DNA of 36,166 nucleotides, taken from positions 1-36,166 of the forward strand of contig CACMKG010000006.1 of the NCBI GenBank assembly GCA_902614235.1, given 5' to 3'. The stretch is from an uncultured SAR86 cluster bacterium (GTDB lineage: Bacteria > Pseudomonadota > Gammaproteobacteria > Magnimaribacterales > AG-339-G14). The translations under genes and the position numbers were made by a program. This document shows positions 1 through 8,209 of the stretch, in pieces; within the stretch, counting starts at the first letter, position 1, and each line of letters begins with the position of its first letter. The notes below the pieces were generated by a model, which saw only the letters and a program-made list of their open reading frames with translations, was not told where the DNA came from and ran no database searches.

Positions 1-1185
1 TTTTTAACTTTAATTCAAAAGGATGGAAAAATTATTTATTCTGAAGTTTTAGGGTATAACGATGTAAAAAATAAAACATCTTTAAAGAGAGATTCGTTAT
101 TTAGAATTTATTCAATGACAAAGCCAGTTACAGGAGTAGCTCTTATGATTGCTGTGGATAAAGGTCTTTTGAAACTCTCTGATCCCGTATCTAAATTTAT
201 CCCTGAATTTAAAAATACGAAAGTGCTGTTGAGAAATAATAAAACTGAAAATCTTGAGAGAGAAATAACGCTCTTAGATTTAGCAACTCACACATCAGGA
301 CTTGCTTATACTTTTAGCGTAAAAGGAAAATTACAAGATATTTATCTCGAGGAGAAAATTTATCCTTACTTTGCACTCGATTCTCTCAATAACGATTTAA
401 AGCCCGACAAAATTTACAAAAATATTTGCAGTTTTAGTAAAAAGGTTGCTTCGGTGCCCTTGGCACATCAGCCTGGAGAAAAATGGACCTATTCTATTGG
501 AATGGATATTTTAGGCTGCGTCATTGAGAAAGCTTCGAATAAAAGTTTTGGCGATTTTTTAAAAGCTAATATATTTAAGCCTCTTGATATGGAAGATACA
601 TTTTTTAGGGTTCCTGAAGACAAAAGAGAAAGAATGACAAATTTATATGCACACCATAATGCTTTCAGAGTATTCAATGTTGATAAACCAAAGGATTTAA
701 AGGGTAAAAAACCAAAAATGTACTTGGTAGATTCTCCTGAAAACAGTCTCTTTTATAAGGAGGTAAAAGTTGAAGATGGCGGTTCTGGGCTGGTTTCAAC
801 TGCAGATGACTATCTAAATTTTGCTGAAATGCTTCTTAACAAAGGTGTTTATAAAGATAAAAGAATACTATCAGCCAATTCTTTTAATACTTTAATAAGT
901 AACCAGTTGGATGAAAATAACTCTATCTTTCCTGGATTAGGTCAGGGTATTACTTTGGGTGTTGTTTTAGATAGTAAAAAAATTCGTCTTAATAGAGGAG
1001 ATAATTCTTTTTTTTGGGGAGGAGCAGCTAAAACTAAATTTTGGGTTGATCCAAAGAATAACCTAACAGTTGTTCATATGACTCAATTGATTGGAACTCC
1101 AAGAGATCTAACTAATCAAATTGACAAAAGAATCTACAGAGAAATTAATAGATTTGAAAAACTTAATAAAAAATCAGGATATTAG
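1..1185 (+). CDS. Serine beta-lactamase-family hydrolase (class C/esterase type), 5' truncated by window edge
   Basis: The frame is open from base 1, so the gene starts outside the window; the ATG at 115 cannot be the start because it lies inside the catalytic motif. The SxxK motif reads S-M-T-K at 112-123, giving the acylating Ser and general-base Lys. The second motif is Y-S-I near 490 instead of the usual Tyr-x-Asn. A W-G-G triplet at 1015-1023 occupies the place of the KTG/HGG motif, followed by the F-W-V-D-P segment typical of this family. Family members hydrolyse esters, amides or beta-lactams, often in the periplasm; the substrate cannot be read here and the signal peptide region is missing. 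The 3' end overlaps the likely start of recX in another frame. Confidence 0.85.
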   Translation, partial: FLTLIQKDGKIIYSEVLGYNDVKNKTSLKRDSLFRIYSMTKPVTGVALMIAVDKGLLKLSDPVSKFIPEFKNTKVLLRNNKTENLEREITLLDLATHTSGLAYTFSVKGKLQDIYLEEKIYPYFALDSLNNDLKPDKIYKNICSFSKKVASVPLAHQPGEKWTYSIGMDILGCVIEKASNKSFGDFLKANIFKPLDMEDTFFRVPEDKRERMTNLYAHHNAFRVFNVDKPKDLKGKKPKMYLVDSPENSLFYKEVKVEDGGSGLVSTADDYLNFAEMLLNKGVYKDKRILSANSFNTLISNQLDENNSIFPGLGQGITLGVVLDSKKIRLNRGDNSFFWGGAAKTKFWVDPKNNLTVVHMTQLIGTPRDLTNQIDKRIYREINRFEKLNKKSGY

Positions 1186-1600
1186 AAAAAAACTATTAGA
1201 TCTTCTTTCTAGAAGAGAACATTCTAAATACGAACTTCTGACTAAATTAAAACTTAAAGTCGAATCTCAGAGTTCTTTAGAAGAAGAAATCAATAAATTA
1301 AGCACAGAAAACTTACAAAGCGATCTCAGGTTTTCAGAATCATATATACGATCAAGGTATAATTCAGGTTTTGGTCCGACAAGAATAAAATATGACTTAT
1401 CAGTTCGTAGAGTTAAAGAATCAGTTGTTTTAAATGCTTTCAATGAAATTGATTTGGATTGGGTAGAAAAATTAAAAAAAGAAAAAATAAAAAAATATGG
1501 CAATTCTTCATCGGAAAATATGCAAGAATTATCTAAGAGAATAAAATTTTTCATTCAGAGAGGCTTTGAAAAAGAAATGATTAACAAAGTTATAAATTGA
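1121..1600 (+). CDS. recX: RecX, regulator of RecA
   Basis: RecX modulates RecA filaments in recombination and the SOS response. The protein has the three-repeat helical RecX layout: an L-x-x-R-x-H-S-x-x-E-L segment near the N-terminus, then D-L-R-F-S-E-S-Y-I with R-x-x-x-G-F-G-P-x-R-I, and a C-terminal K-Y-G and F-I-Q-R-G-F segment. Length (up to 159 aa) fits the family. No ATG is available. TTG at 1121 or TTG at 1154 are the candidate starts, and both lie inside the 3' end of the upstream hydrolase gene. Its stop overlaps the TTG start of dnaX (TTGA), which implies translational coupling. In many gammaproteobacteria recX follows recA; here it does not. Confidence 0.85.
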   Translation: MTKESTEKLIDLKNLIKNQDIRKKLLDLLSRREHSKYELLTKLKLKVESQSSLEEEINKLSTENLQSDLRFSESYIRSRYNSGFGPTRIKYDLSVRRVKESVVLNAFNEIDLDWVEKLKKEKIKKYGNSSSENMQELSKRIKFFIQRGFEKEMINKVIN

Positions 1601-3069
1601 GCTATCAAGTATTAGCACGGAAATGGAGACCTAAGCTTTTTAGTGAGGTAGTAGGACAGGATCATGTTGTTCAAGCTTTAAAAAACTCGATACTCGACGA
1701 AAAAGTAAATCAAGCTTACATATTTAACGGCACTAGAGGTGTAGGAAAAACCTCCATTGCACGAATTTTAACCAAAGCTCTTAATTGTGAAAAACATATA
1801 AAAGGTGAACCCTGTGACAAATGCGATCATTGTCTTGCTTTGAACGAAAATTCTTTAATAGATTTCCAAGAAATAGATGCTGCCTCTAGACGGTCTAGAG
1901 AAGAAACAATGAATTTATTAGAAACAGTTCCTTATTTGCCTGCTTCCTCTAAATATAAAGTGTATTTAATAGATGAGGTTCACATGCTTACTAAAGAAAG
2001 TTTTAACGCTCTTTTAAAAACTTTGGAGGAACCTCCGCCTCATGTTATTTTTATGTTTGCCACCACAGAAATAGATAAAGTTCCAGCTACGATATTATCT
2101 AGGTGTTTGCAGTTAAATTTAAGACTTTTGTCTGAAGAAGAGATCACCAAACAATTATCCAAAATATTCAAAGAAGAAAAAATTTCTTTTGATGATGAAT
2201 CATTGAAGATAATTTCTAAATCTGCATCTGGAAGCATGAGAGATGCTTTAACAATTTCAGAAAAAGTTGTTTCTTATTGCAGTGGTAAATTAAAAAAAGA
2301 AGATGTGCAAATGCTTCTAGGGATTCCTAGCGAAGAAAAAGTTTTTACATTACTAAATATCCTTAAAGACAAAGATTCGAAAGGTCTTTATGAGTTTTTT
2401 GAGAATTTTGATGAAAATGACTCTTGTCAAAATTTATTAGAATCTTTAATGAAATCAATACAAGAAATTTCTTTGATGCAATTTAGCCCTGACAAAGAAT
2501 CAAATTTATCTAATTATGCAGAGATGACTCCTGAATACTTGCAATTGATTTATCAAATAGGATTATCCAATAAAATTTATTTTGAAACCTCTAGTGATCC
2601 TAAAGGATTATTATCTATGACTCTGATAAAGATGATTGCTTTTTGTCCTGAAGAAAAAAAAAATTTTAAACTAGGCTATTTAAATTCTATAAAAGATGAA
2701 AGTCCTTTTGATTGGGATAATGTTTTAAAAGAAATTGATTTATCGACTCTACTTAATCAGGTTTTATCTTTTTCGTCTGCAAAAAAAGATAAAAAAAGTT
2801 TAATAATTTCTTTGCCGAAGGAAAAAATTGAAAGAATAAATGATGAATATAAAAAAGAAATAGCATCAAGTTTAAATATTTATTTCAATGAAATTTTAGA
2901 AATATCCTACGATTCAAATGTAGATTTAAACAAAACTCCAGCATTCATTAAAGAAAAATTAGATTTAAAAAATTCAAATGAGGCAGTTGAGATGATCTCT
3001 AATGATGAAGGTTTTAAAAAAATAAGTTCCGAATTCAAGACTGATATAAAAAATATTAGTAAAAAATGA
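1597..3069 (+). CDS. dnaX: DNA polymerase III subunit tau/gamma (DnaX)
   Basis: AAA+ clamp-loader motor of the replicase. The N-terminus S-Y-Q-V-L-A-R-K-W-R-P fixes the TTG start. Walker A is GTRGVGKT at residues 45-52, zinc-binding Cys are 64, 73, 76 and 79, Walker B is L-I-D-E at 124-127, and the S-R-C arginine finger is at 168-170. Domain III ends near the A-F-C-P motif (residues 347-350). The long Pro/Ala-rich linker (domain IV) of E. coli tau (643 aa) is missing. Residues from about 368 resemble tau domain V, the polymerase-binding part (F-D-W-D, then S-T-L-L-N-Q-V-L), so this looks like a compact tau of 490 aa. It overlaps recX by 4 nt and recR by 4 nt. An A10 run lies exactly after domain III (see separate entry). 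Confidence 0.95.
   Translation: MSYQVLARKWRPKLFSEVVGQDHVVQALKNSILDEKVNQAYIFNGTRGVGKTSIARILTKALNCEKHIKGEPCDKCDHCLALNENSLIDFQEIDAASRRSREETMNLLETVPYLPASSKYKVYLIDEVHMLTKESFNALLKTLEEPPPHVIFMFATTEIDKVPATILSRCLQLNLRLLSEEEITKQLSKIFKEEKISFDDESLKIISKSASGSMRDALTISEKVVSYCSGKLKKEDVQMLLGIPSEEKVFTLLNILKDKDSKGLYEFFENFDENDSCQNLLESLMKSIQEISLMQFSPDKESNLSNYAEMTPEYLQLIYQIGLSNKIYFETSSDPKGLLSMTLIKMIAFCPEEKKNFKLGYLNSIKDESPFDWDNVLKEIDLSTLLNQVLSFSSAKKDKKSLIISLPKEKIERINDEYKKEIASSLNIYFNEILEISYDSNVDLNKTPAFIKEKLDLKNSNEAVEMISNDEGFKKISSEFKTDIKNISKK
2654..2663 (+). other. A10 homopolymer in dnaX at the gamma/tau boundary; candidate slippage site
   Basis: Ten consecutive A residues follow GAAG inside dnaX codons 353-356. Reading -1 after the run gives Lys-Phe then TAA at 2667; reading +1 gives Ile-Leu-Asn then TAG at 2672. 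Both alternative frames therefore stop within a few codons, which would yield a protein of about 357 residues consisting of DnaX domains I-III, that is, a gamma form. Known family background: E. coli makes gamma by ribosomal frameshifting, and Thermus by transcriptional slippage on an A9 run. Use here is inferred from position only; A runs and stops are also common by chance in AT-rich DNA. Confidence 0.45.
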
Positions 3070-3674
3070 AAATAAGTGAAAACATAGAAGCATTGATAGA
3101 TGCTTTAAAAATATTACCCGGCGTAGGACCTAAAACAGCAAAAAGGATGGCGTTGAATCTATTGAGCACAAACAAACAAGGAGCTGAATTGATTTCAAAT
3201 TCAATAAATATTGCATTGGATACAATACGACCCTGTCAATGTTGTGGAGTTATAAATGATTTAGAAATATGTAATATTTGTTCCAGCGAGACAAGAGATA
3301 ATGATTTACTATGCATAGTAGAATCAACTTCGGATTTATTCTCAATCGAAGAAACGAGAGAGTTTTCTGGAAAATATTTTGTTTTAAACGGCTTGCTATC
3401 TCCAATCGAAAATATTGGACCTGATGATTTAAGAATTTCTAAATTAATTGAGATCTGCGAAGAAAGAAATGTAAAGGAAGTTATAATTGCTTTAAATTCA
3501 ACATTGGAAGGTGAAGCAACTAGTTATTACTTATTGGATAAATTAGAAAAAACAGATATTAAAATTTCAAAACTTGCTCAAGGAGTACCCGCAGGAGGAG
3601 ACTTGAATTATGTTGATAATAATACTCTCAAACAAGCCTTTTCTTGGAGAAGAGAATTAGAAAAAAATAAATAA
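3066..3674 (+). CDS. recR: Recombination mediator RecR
   Basis: RecR works with RecO/RecF to load RecA on gapped DNA. All landmarks are present in 202 aa: the helix-hairpin-helix L-P-G-V-G-P-K-T-A near residues 17-25, a C4 zinc finger (Cys57/60 and Cys69/72), and a Toprim domain beginning L-L-C-I-V-E-S near residue 81 with L-E-G-E-A-T-S further on. ATG overlaps the dnaX stop (ATGA), implying coupled translation. The small ybaB gene that usually separates dnaX and recR is absent. Confidence 0.95.
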   Translation: MKISENIEALIDALKILPGVGPKTAKRMALNLLSTNKQGAELISNSINIALDTIRPCQCCGVINDLEICNICSSETRDNDLLCIVESTSDLFSIEETREFSGKYFVLNGLLSPIENIGPDDLRISKLIEICEERNVKEVIIALNSTLEGEATSYYLLDKLEKTDIKISKLAQGVPAGGDLNYVDNNTLKQAFSWRRELEKNK

Positions 3675-3679
3675 TTTAT

Positions 3680-4252
3680 ATGGCTATAAAATCAGATAAA
3701 TGGATAAAAGAAATGTGCAAAGAAAATCAAATGATTTCTCCTTTCGTAGAGTCTCAAATAAAGTTAGACAAAGAAGCAGACAGAAAATTGATTTCATTCG
3801 GTTTATCCAGTTATGGTTATGATGTTAGATGCTCAAGAAAATTTAAAATTTTTACTAATATCAACTCTGCTACGGTGGATCCAAAAAATTTTGATCCAGA
3901 TAGCTTTGTTGATTTTGAAGGTGATGAATGTATCATTCCGCCTAACTCTTTTGCACTAGCAAGCACAATAGAATTTTTTAAAATTCCTAGGAATGTTTTA
4001 ACTATTTGTCTTGGCAAATCTACATATGCACGGTGTGGAATCATAGTAAATGTTACGCCTCTAGAACCTGAATGGGAGGGCCACGTAACTCTAGAATTCT
4101 CTAATACAACTAGTTTGCCTGCAAAAATTTATGCCGAAGAAGGAGTTGCGCAAATGTTATTTTTTCAGTCAGATGAAGATTGTGAAGTAAGTTATAAAGA
4201 TAGAGGTGGGAAATATCAGGGTCAAAAAGGAGTTACTCTTCCAAAAGCTTAG
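3680..4252 (+). CDS. dcd: dCTP deaminase
   Basis: Deaminates dCTP to dUTP, feeding dTMP synthesis. Family signatures are S-S-Y-G-Y-D-V-R at residues 43-50, G-K-S-T-Y-A-R at 112-118, and W-E-G-H-V-T-L-E-F, where Glu139 is the equivalent of the catalytic Glu138 of E. coli Dcd. Length (190 aa) is normal. It starts 5 nt after recR, so it probably belongs to the same transcript. Its last 20 nt overlap the 3' end of the convergent DUF3108 gene, leaving no room for a terminator. Confidence 0.95.
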   Translation: MAIKSDKWIKEMCKENQMISPFVESQIKLDKEADRKLISFGLSSYGYDVRCSRKFKIFTNINSATVDPKNFDPDSFVDFEGDECIIPPNSFALASTIEFFKIPRNVLTICLGKSTYARCGIIVNVTPLEPEWEGHVTLEFSNTTSLPAKIYAEEGVAQMLFFQSDEDCEVSYKDRGGKYQGQKGVTLPKA

Positions 4253-4943
4253 ATTGAAGATTCCAAGTTAAGTCTTGAGAACCAAAATCTTGATAAATCT
4301 TATAGGTTGTATAATTTATTAGCGGATCAAACCAAAGAGTAAATCCTTTATCATCATCACGAATTTCACTAAATTTTATTTTATTCGCATCCGTACCTCG
4401 GTCAGTATCTATACTGTTTTCTATTTGAAATACTTTTTCTTTGATTTTTCCTTTATCTAAATAATTGAATTTTATATCTAACGGTAATTCTTTGTTTGTT
4501 AGTGATAATTTAGATTGGATTTGCAGAGTTAGATTGTCGAAGAATCTGCAATCAGAATAATTTTCACAATTAAAAGGTATCGTTCCTTTTTCTTTGTTGT
4601 ATTCATAGGCGATTTCACTTTTATCATAATTAATTACAAAAGATTGTTTTTCTTTTCTAAACCCTCCGAAAGCTCTAGTTTTTCTGAAAGCATTCAATAA
4701 AAAAACTTTATTATCTTCAATTTTAAAGGTAGCTTCCTGAGTGACTTGAAAGATAGAATGTTCTATTTTTGAAGACATCTTCCACACATTGTTTTCAATA
4801 TTTTTTAATGATTCTTCAGCAGAATTTTTTCCTGAATTATAAAATGTTGAATATTCTTGCAAGTTGAATGCACTTATATTGCAAGAAGAAACAAGAAGAA
4901 AACTAAAAAATAATTTCTTTGCTTTTTTGATTCGATTGTCCAT
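4233..4943 (-). CDS. DUF3108-family exported protein
   Basis: Not matched to a characterised enzyme. The N-terminus is a signal sequence: K-K-A-K-K followed by a hydrophobic stretch and V-S-S-C, which fits a lipobox with Cys21, although cleavage after I-S-A is also possible. The mature part is mostly beta-strand-like with alternating hydrophobic residues, containing the F-x-x-x-x-E-A-T-F and F-x-I-N-Y-D segments expected of the DUF3108 fold. A DUF3108 gene next to purN-purM is a recurring arrangement in Pseudomonas-type genomes, and this neighbourhood supports the assignment more than the sequence does. The start overlaps the end of purN by 41 nt in another frame. Confidence 0.65.
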   Translation of the reverse strand: MDNRIKKAKKLFFSFLLVSSCNISAFNLQEYSTFYNSGKNSAEESLKNIENNVWKMSSKIEHSIFQVTQEATFKIEDNKVFLLNAFRKTRAFGGFRKEKQSFVINYDKSEIAYEYNKEKGTIPFNCENYSDCRFFDNLTLQIQSKLSLTNKELPLDIKFNYLDKGKIKEKVFQIENSIDTDRGTDANKIKFSEIRDDDKGFTLWFDPLINYTTYKIYQDFGSQDLTWNLQSKLLEE

Positions 4944-5547
4944 TTATTAAAATATCTTCCTTACCTAAAATTATTTTTTTTGTTGCTATTAGACTACAAA
5001 TTTGAGGCAAAAGTTTGTGTTCAATTTCATGAGTCTTAGCTAATAATGAATCGTAATTATCATAACTTTCAACCTTAAATCTTGAAAATCCTATTATTTT
5101 ACCGGTATCTAGGCCTTCATCCACCATATGAACGGTGGCTCCATGAAATTTATCTTTATTTTCTATAACTTTCTCATGTGTATTTAACCCTGGATATTTA
5201 GGTAAAAGTGAAGGGTGTAAATTAATGATTTTATTTTCATATTTCTTAATAAATTCTCTACCCAAAATTCTCATAAAACCAGCAAGAACAATTAAATCAA
5301 AATCTATTTTTTTTAAAATGTTACTCAAAGTTGAATCAAATTCCTTTCTGGTTTTGAAGTTTTTGTGATCCAAAGTAAAAGTAGGAATATTGTTTTGCGA
5401 AGCTCTTTTTAAAGCATAGACATCTGGATTATTGGAAAATACAAGCTTTATCTCATATGGACAGTTTAAATTCTTACTAACATCTATCAAGGCTTGTAAG
5501 TTAGAACCATTTCCCGAAACAAAGACAGCTATCTTAAATTTCTTCAT
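4903..5547 (-). CDS. purN: Phosphoribosylglycinamide formyltransferase PurN
   Basis: Transfers the formyl group of 10-formyl-THF to GAR in purine synthesis. Substrate loop S-G-N-G-S-N-L is at residues 11-17, the catalytic Asn109 and His111 lie in I-N-L-H-P-S-L-L-P, and the catalytic Asp is in H-M-V-D-E-G-L-D-T-G (140-149). Length is 214 aa. It starts 9 nt after purM, so the two form an operon. FolD, encoded near the other end of the window, makes its cofactor. Confidence 0.95.
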   Translation of the reverse strand: MKKFKIAVFVSGNGSNLQALIDVSKNLNCPYEIKLVFSNNPDVYALKRASQNNIPTFTLDHKNFKTRKEFDSTLSNILKKIDFDLIVLAGFMRILGREFIKKYENKIINLHPSLLPKYPGLNTHEKVIENKDKFHGATVHMVDEGLDTGKIIGFSRFKVESYDNYDSLLAKTHEIEHKLLPQICSLIATKKIILGKEDILINGQSNQKSKEIIF

Positions 5548-5556
5548 TTTTAAAAT

Positions 5557-6600
5557 TCAATTAATATTTACTGAAGAATTTCCTTTTTTTAAATTAGAGC
5601 AAGCGCCAATAATTTTATAACCGATTTTTAATTTGATAAGTAATTTTTTTGTTTTTTCTAATTCATTTTCACTAATGACGATGACCATGCCATTACCACA
5701 ATTAAATGTATTTAACATTTCTTCATCAGACAAATTAGATGCCTCTTGTATGAGTAAAAATAATTTTTTATTGAAATTAAATAAGGAATTCTTAAAAAGA
5801 TTAATTTCAATTTTCTCAGGGATTATTCTTTTTAAATTACCAATAAGTCCTCCACCAGTAATATGAGCTATTGCTTTTAAATTTATATTTTTTTGCAATT
5901 CAAGAATCTCTTTCACATATATTTTTGTTGGATGAAGTAATATTTCACCTAAATTTTTACTTCCAATTTTTGCTTTTAAATTTAATTTTTTTCTTTTAAT
6001 TAACTCCCTTATAAGAGAAAAACCGTTTGAATGAAGTCCTGAGGATTTTAGTGAAATTAGTAAATCACCATTTTTTAATTTGTTTTTCCTTAAAATATTT
6101 TTTTTCTCAACTACTCCAACACTAAATCCAGCAAGATCGTATTTTTCTTTAGGGAATGCATTAGGATGCTCAGCAGTTTCTCCACCTATTAAAGAACAGT
6201 TTGCAATTTCACAACCTTTAGCTATGCCTTTGATTATTTCTTTAGTCTTTAACAGATTAATTTTTTCTGTTACAAGATAATCTAGAAAAAATAGTGGCTC
6301 TGCTCCACAGGTAATAAGATCGTTTACACACATAGCAACTAAATCTTCACCAATTGTAGAATGATTTTTCATGAGTTCTGCTATTTCAATTTTTGTTCCT
6401 ACTCCGTCAGTAGCACTAACAATCAATGGGTCTTTATATCTTTTTGGTATCGAGGTAATTGCTGAAAATCCACCAATACTTTCCATGATTTCTGTTCTGT
6501 TAGTTTTTTTAGCAAAAGGCTTAATTAGATTAATTAAAGCGTCACCTTTCTTAACATCAACACCAGAAGTTTTGTAAGATATTTTATTTTTTTTGGACAA
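5557..6600 (-). CDS. purM: Phosphoribosylformylglycinamidine cyclo-ligase PurM
   Basis: AIR synthetase of purine biosynthesis. Matches E. coli PurM along its length (347 vs 345 aa), with the start-proximal S-Y-K-x-x-G-V-D segment, the G-T-D-G-V-G-T-K type loop (A-T-D-G-V-G-T-K, residues 63-70), M-C-V-N-D-L and A-E-P-L-F-F-L-D-Y. The start is TTG (CAA on the + strand), with TAGG six bases upstream; the N-terminal match to the family supports it over internal codons. First gene of the minus-strand purM-purN-DUF3108 operon, divergent from the DUF2066 gene across 62 bp. Confidence 0.95.
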   Translation of the reverse strand: MSKKNKISYKTSGVDVKKGDALINLIKPFAKKTNRTEIMESIGGFSAITSIPKRYKDPLIVSATDGVGTKIEIAELMKNHSTIGEDLVAMCVNDLITCGAEPLFFLDYLVTEKINLLKTKEIIKGIAKGCEIANCSLIGGETAEHPNAFPKEKYDLAGFSVGVVEKKNILRKNKLKNGDLLISLKSSGLHSNGFSLIRELIKRKKLNLKAKIGSKNLGEILLHPTKIYVKEILELQKNINLKAIAHITGGGLIGNLKRIIPEKIEINLFKNSLFNFNKKLFLLIQEASNLSDEEMLNTFNCGNGMVIVISENELEKTKKLLIKLKIGYKIIGACSNLKKGNSSVNIN

Positions 6601-6645
6601 GATAAACCTATTGACGGAATTTTAAGAAAATTATCTGAATAACAT

Positions 6646-6651
6646 TATAAT
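6646..6651 (+). promoter_or_regulatory. Consensus -10 box (TATAAT) upstream of the DUF2066 gene
   Basis: A perfect TATAAT sits 11 nt before the ATG at 6663, in the 62-bp divergent gap with purM. No convincing -35 lies at 16-18 nt. If used, the transcript would begin about 5 nt before the start codon, giving a nearly leaderless mRNA. Confidence 0.35.
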
Positions 6652-6662
6652 TCAATATTAGT

Positions 6663-7658
6663 ATGAAACCGTTAATAAAAAATCTTTATCTATTTATTTT
6701 TTTGAGTCTTTTTTCAACTCATATTCTAAGTTCTTTTCCAAATGAGCATGTAATTATTTTGGATGACGAAAAATCAAATACAAATAATTCTCTCAGAAAG
6801 GCTATAAACATATCTTCTATCAGAATTTTGGGAAGCAGAAGCGAATTCGACCAGCAAATAAATTTAATAAGAAATTTACTTCCACAAACTTATATTAAGT
6901 CTTATGAATTTATCAATCCAAACAAAATAAAAATTATAGTAAATGCAAAACTTTTGAGAAAAAAGTTTTTAGACAGCAATCTTTCAATTTCTCTTGAAGA
7001 AAGATCGTCTATAGCTGCTTGGATTTTATGTAAAACAGATCTAAATTCTAAAAATGAATATGATTTGTTGAATAATAAATGTAAAAAATTCAAGAAGGAT
7101 TTATTAAAATTATCAAATGAACGAGATATAAAATTAATATTTCCAATCTTAGACTCAAATGACCTTAATTTTTTAGGGATAAAGCAAAAACAGGAAAGGG
7201 AGAATAGCTCTTATATTAATAATAGATATTTAAGCGATGAATCTTTTTATTGTGAAGTAACTCTAATAGAAGAAAATTGTTATAAGACATATTCTTCAAA
7301 AAGTAAAAAAATAGATTTCTCAAAGAAATACTCATCACAAAGTATCTTCGATCTAACTGCAGATTCTCTCCAAAAAAAGAAAAAAGTTTATCTCAATAAA
7401 AAAGCTTTTAAACCCGTTTTTATTCGTATTTCAAATATAAAATCAATTGAAGAATACGATTTAGTTTCCCAAGAGTTAGAAAATATAATTTTTTTTGATG
7501 ATCTTCTTCTTAACAAACTTAATAACAATGATGTTATTTTTTCTTCTAATCTTTTAGGTAAGACAAGTGATATTGAAAAACTTTTTAAAAATAATTCATT
7601 GTTCAGTATTAATTCTATTAACTACGCAGAGATCTTTTTAGAATTTAATCCAATATAA
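6663..7658 (+). CDS. DUF2066-family exported protein
   Basis: Unknown function. The protein (331 aa) begins with a Sec-type signal peptide (a K-N-L-Y-L-F-I-F-L-S-L-F core, then S-S-F). The N-terminal part has R-K-A-I-N-x-S-S-I-R-I-L-G, resembling the DUF2066 segment that normally reads as 'R-A-L-x-x-V-L-V-K-L-S-G'. A later I-K-I-I-V-N-A-x-L-L-R-K segment corresponds to the DUF2066 strand before the conserved linker. Placement beside purM, a CDP-alcohol phosphatidyltransferase and hda matches the usual DUF2066 neighbourhood in Pseudomonas-like genomes. Sequence similarity alone is weak. Confidence 0.6.
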   Translation: MKPLIKNLYLFIFLSLFSTHILSSFPNEHVIILDDEKSNTNNSLRKAINISSIRILGSRSEFDQQINLIRNLLPQTYIKSYEFINPNKIKIIVNAKLLRKKFLDSNLSISLEERSSIAAWILCKTDLNSKNEYDLLNNKCKKFKKDLLKLSNERDIKLIFPILDSNDLNFLGIKQKQERENSSYINNRYLSDESFYCEVTLIEENCYKTYSSKSKKIDFSKKYSSQSIFDLTADSLQKKKKVYLNKKAFKPVFIRISNIKSIEEYDLVSQELENIIFFDDLLLNKLNNNDVIFSSNLLGKTSDIEKLFKNNSLFSINSINYAEIFLEFNPI

Positions 7659-7659
7659 A

Positions 7660-8205
7660 ATGTTTAGAGTATTACCCAATTTACTGACAATTTTCAGATT
7701 TTTCTTGGTTTACCCAATTGTCTTATTCATTCTAGATAATAATTTCTTGTGGGCGATTCTTTTATATATTTTGGCTGCAATTACAGATTTTTTTGATGGA
7801 TTGATAGCTAGAAAATATGATCTTGTAAGCGAATTTGGCAAAATCGCTGACCCAATTTCAGATAAAACATTGATATTAGGAGCCCTGATATCTTTATCTT
7901 TAATTGGAGAGATAGATTCAATCATGGCCTTTATAATTTTAGGAAGAGATGTTTTTGTAATAGTTGGTTTTATTTTAGCTTCTCTTTTAGTGAAAGATTA
8001 TGAAGTTAGACCTCACTTTTCAGGAAAACTAAATGCACTATTTTTAATGGTCTACTTAGGGTTAATAATTATTAATGCCTCAGGATATTTTATATTAAAA
8101 GAAATAATTACTTTTCTAGAAATTCTTTTAATAGTTACCATTATTTTAAGTATTTATAATTATCTAAAATATCCTGGAAGAGCAGTTTTTAAGCAAATTT
8201 TTTAA
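7660..8205 (+). CDS. pgsA: CDP-alcohol phosphatidyltransferase (PgsA-type)
   Basis: Membrane enzyme that moves a phosphatidyl group from CDP-diacylglycerol, most likely to glycerol-3-phosphate for phosphatidylglycerol synthesis. The complete family signature D-x2-D-G-x2-A-R-x8-G-x3-D-x3-D is present with D43, D46, G47, A50, R51, G60, D64 and D68. The N-terminal N-L-L-T-I-F-R matches PgsA, and about six hydrophobic helices span the 181 aa. It begins 1 nt after the DUF2066 stop and 4 nt before hda. The acceptor alcohol is inferred; some genomes carry a second paralogue. Confidence 0.85.
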   Translation: MFRVLPNLLTIFRFFLVYPIVLFILDNNFLWAILLYILAAITDFFDGLIARKYDLVSEFGKIADPISDKTLILGALISLSLIGEIDSIMAFIILGRDVFVIVGFILASLLVKDYEVRPHFSGKLNALFLMVYLGLIIINASGYFILKEIITFLEILLIVTIILSIYNYLKYPGRAVFKQIF

Positions 8206-8209
8206 ACTT

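Noticed and set aside
115-123. ATG 115 as the start of the serine hydrolase
   Set aside because: The Ser of the SxxK motif lies just before this Met, and the open frame continues to base 1 with family-like sequence.
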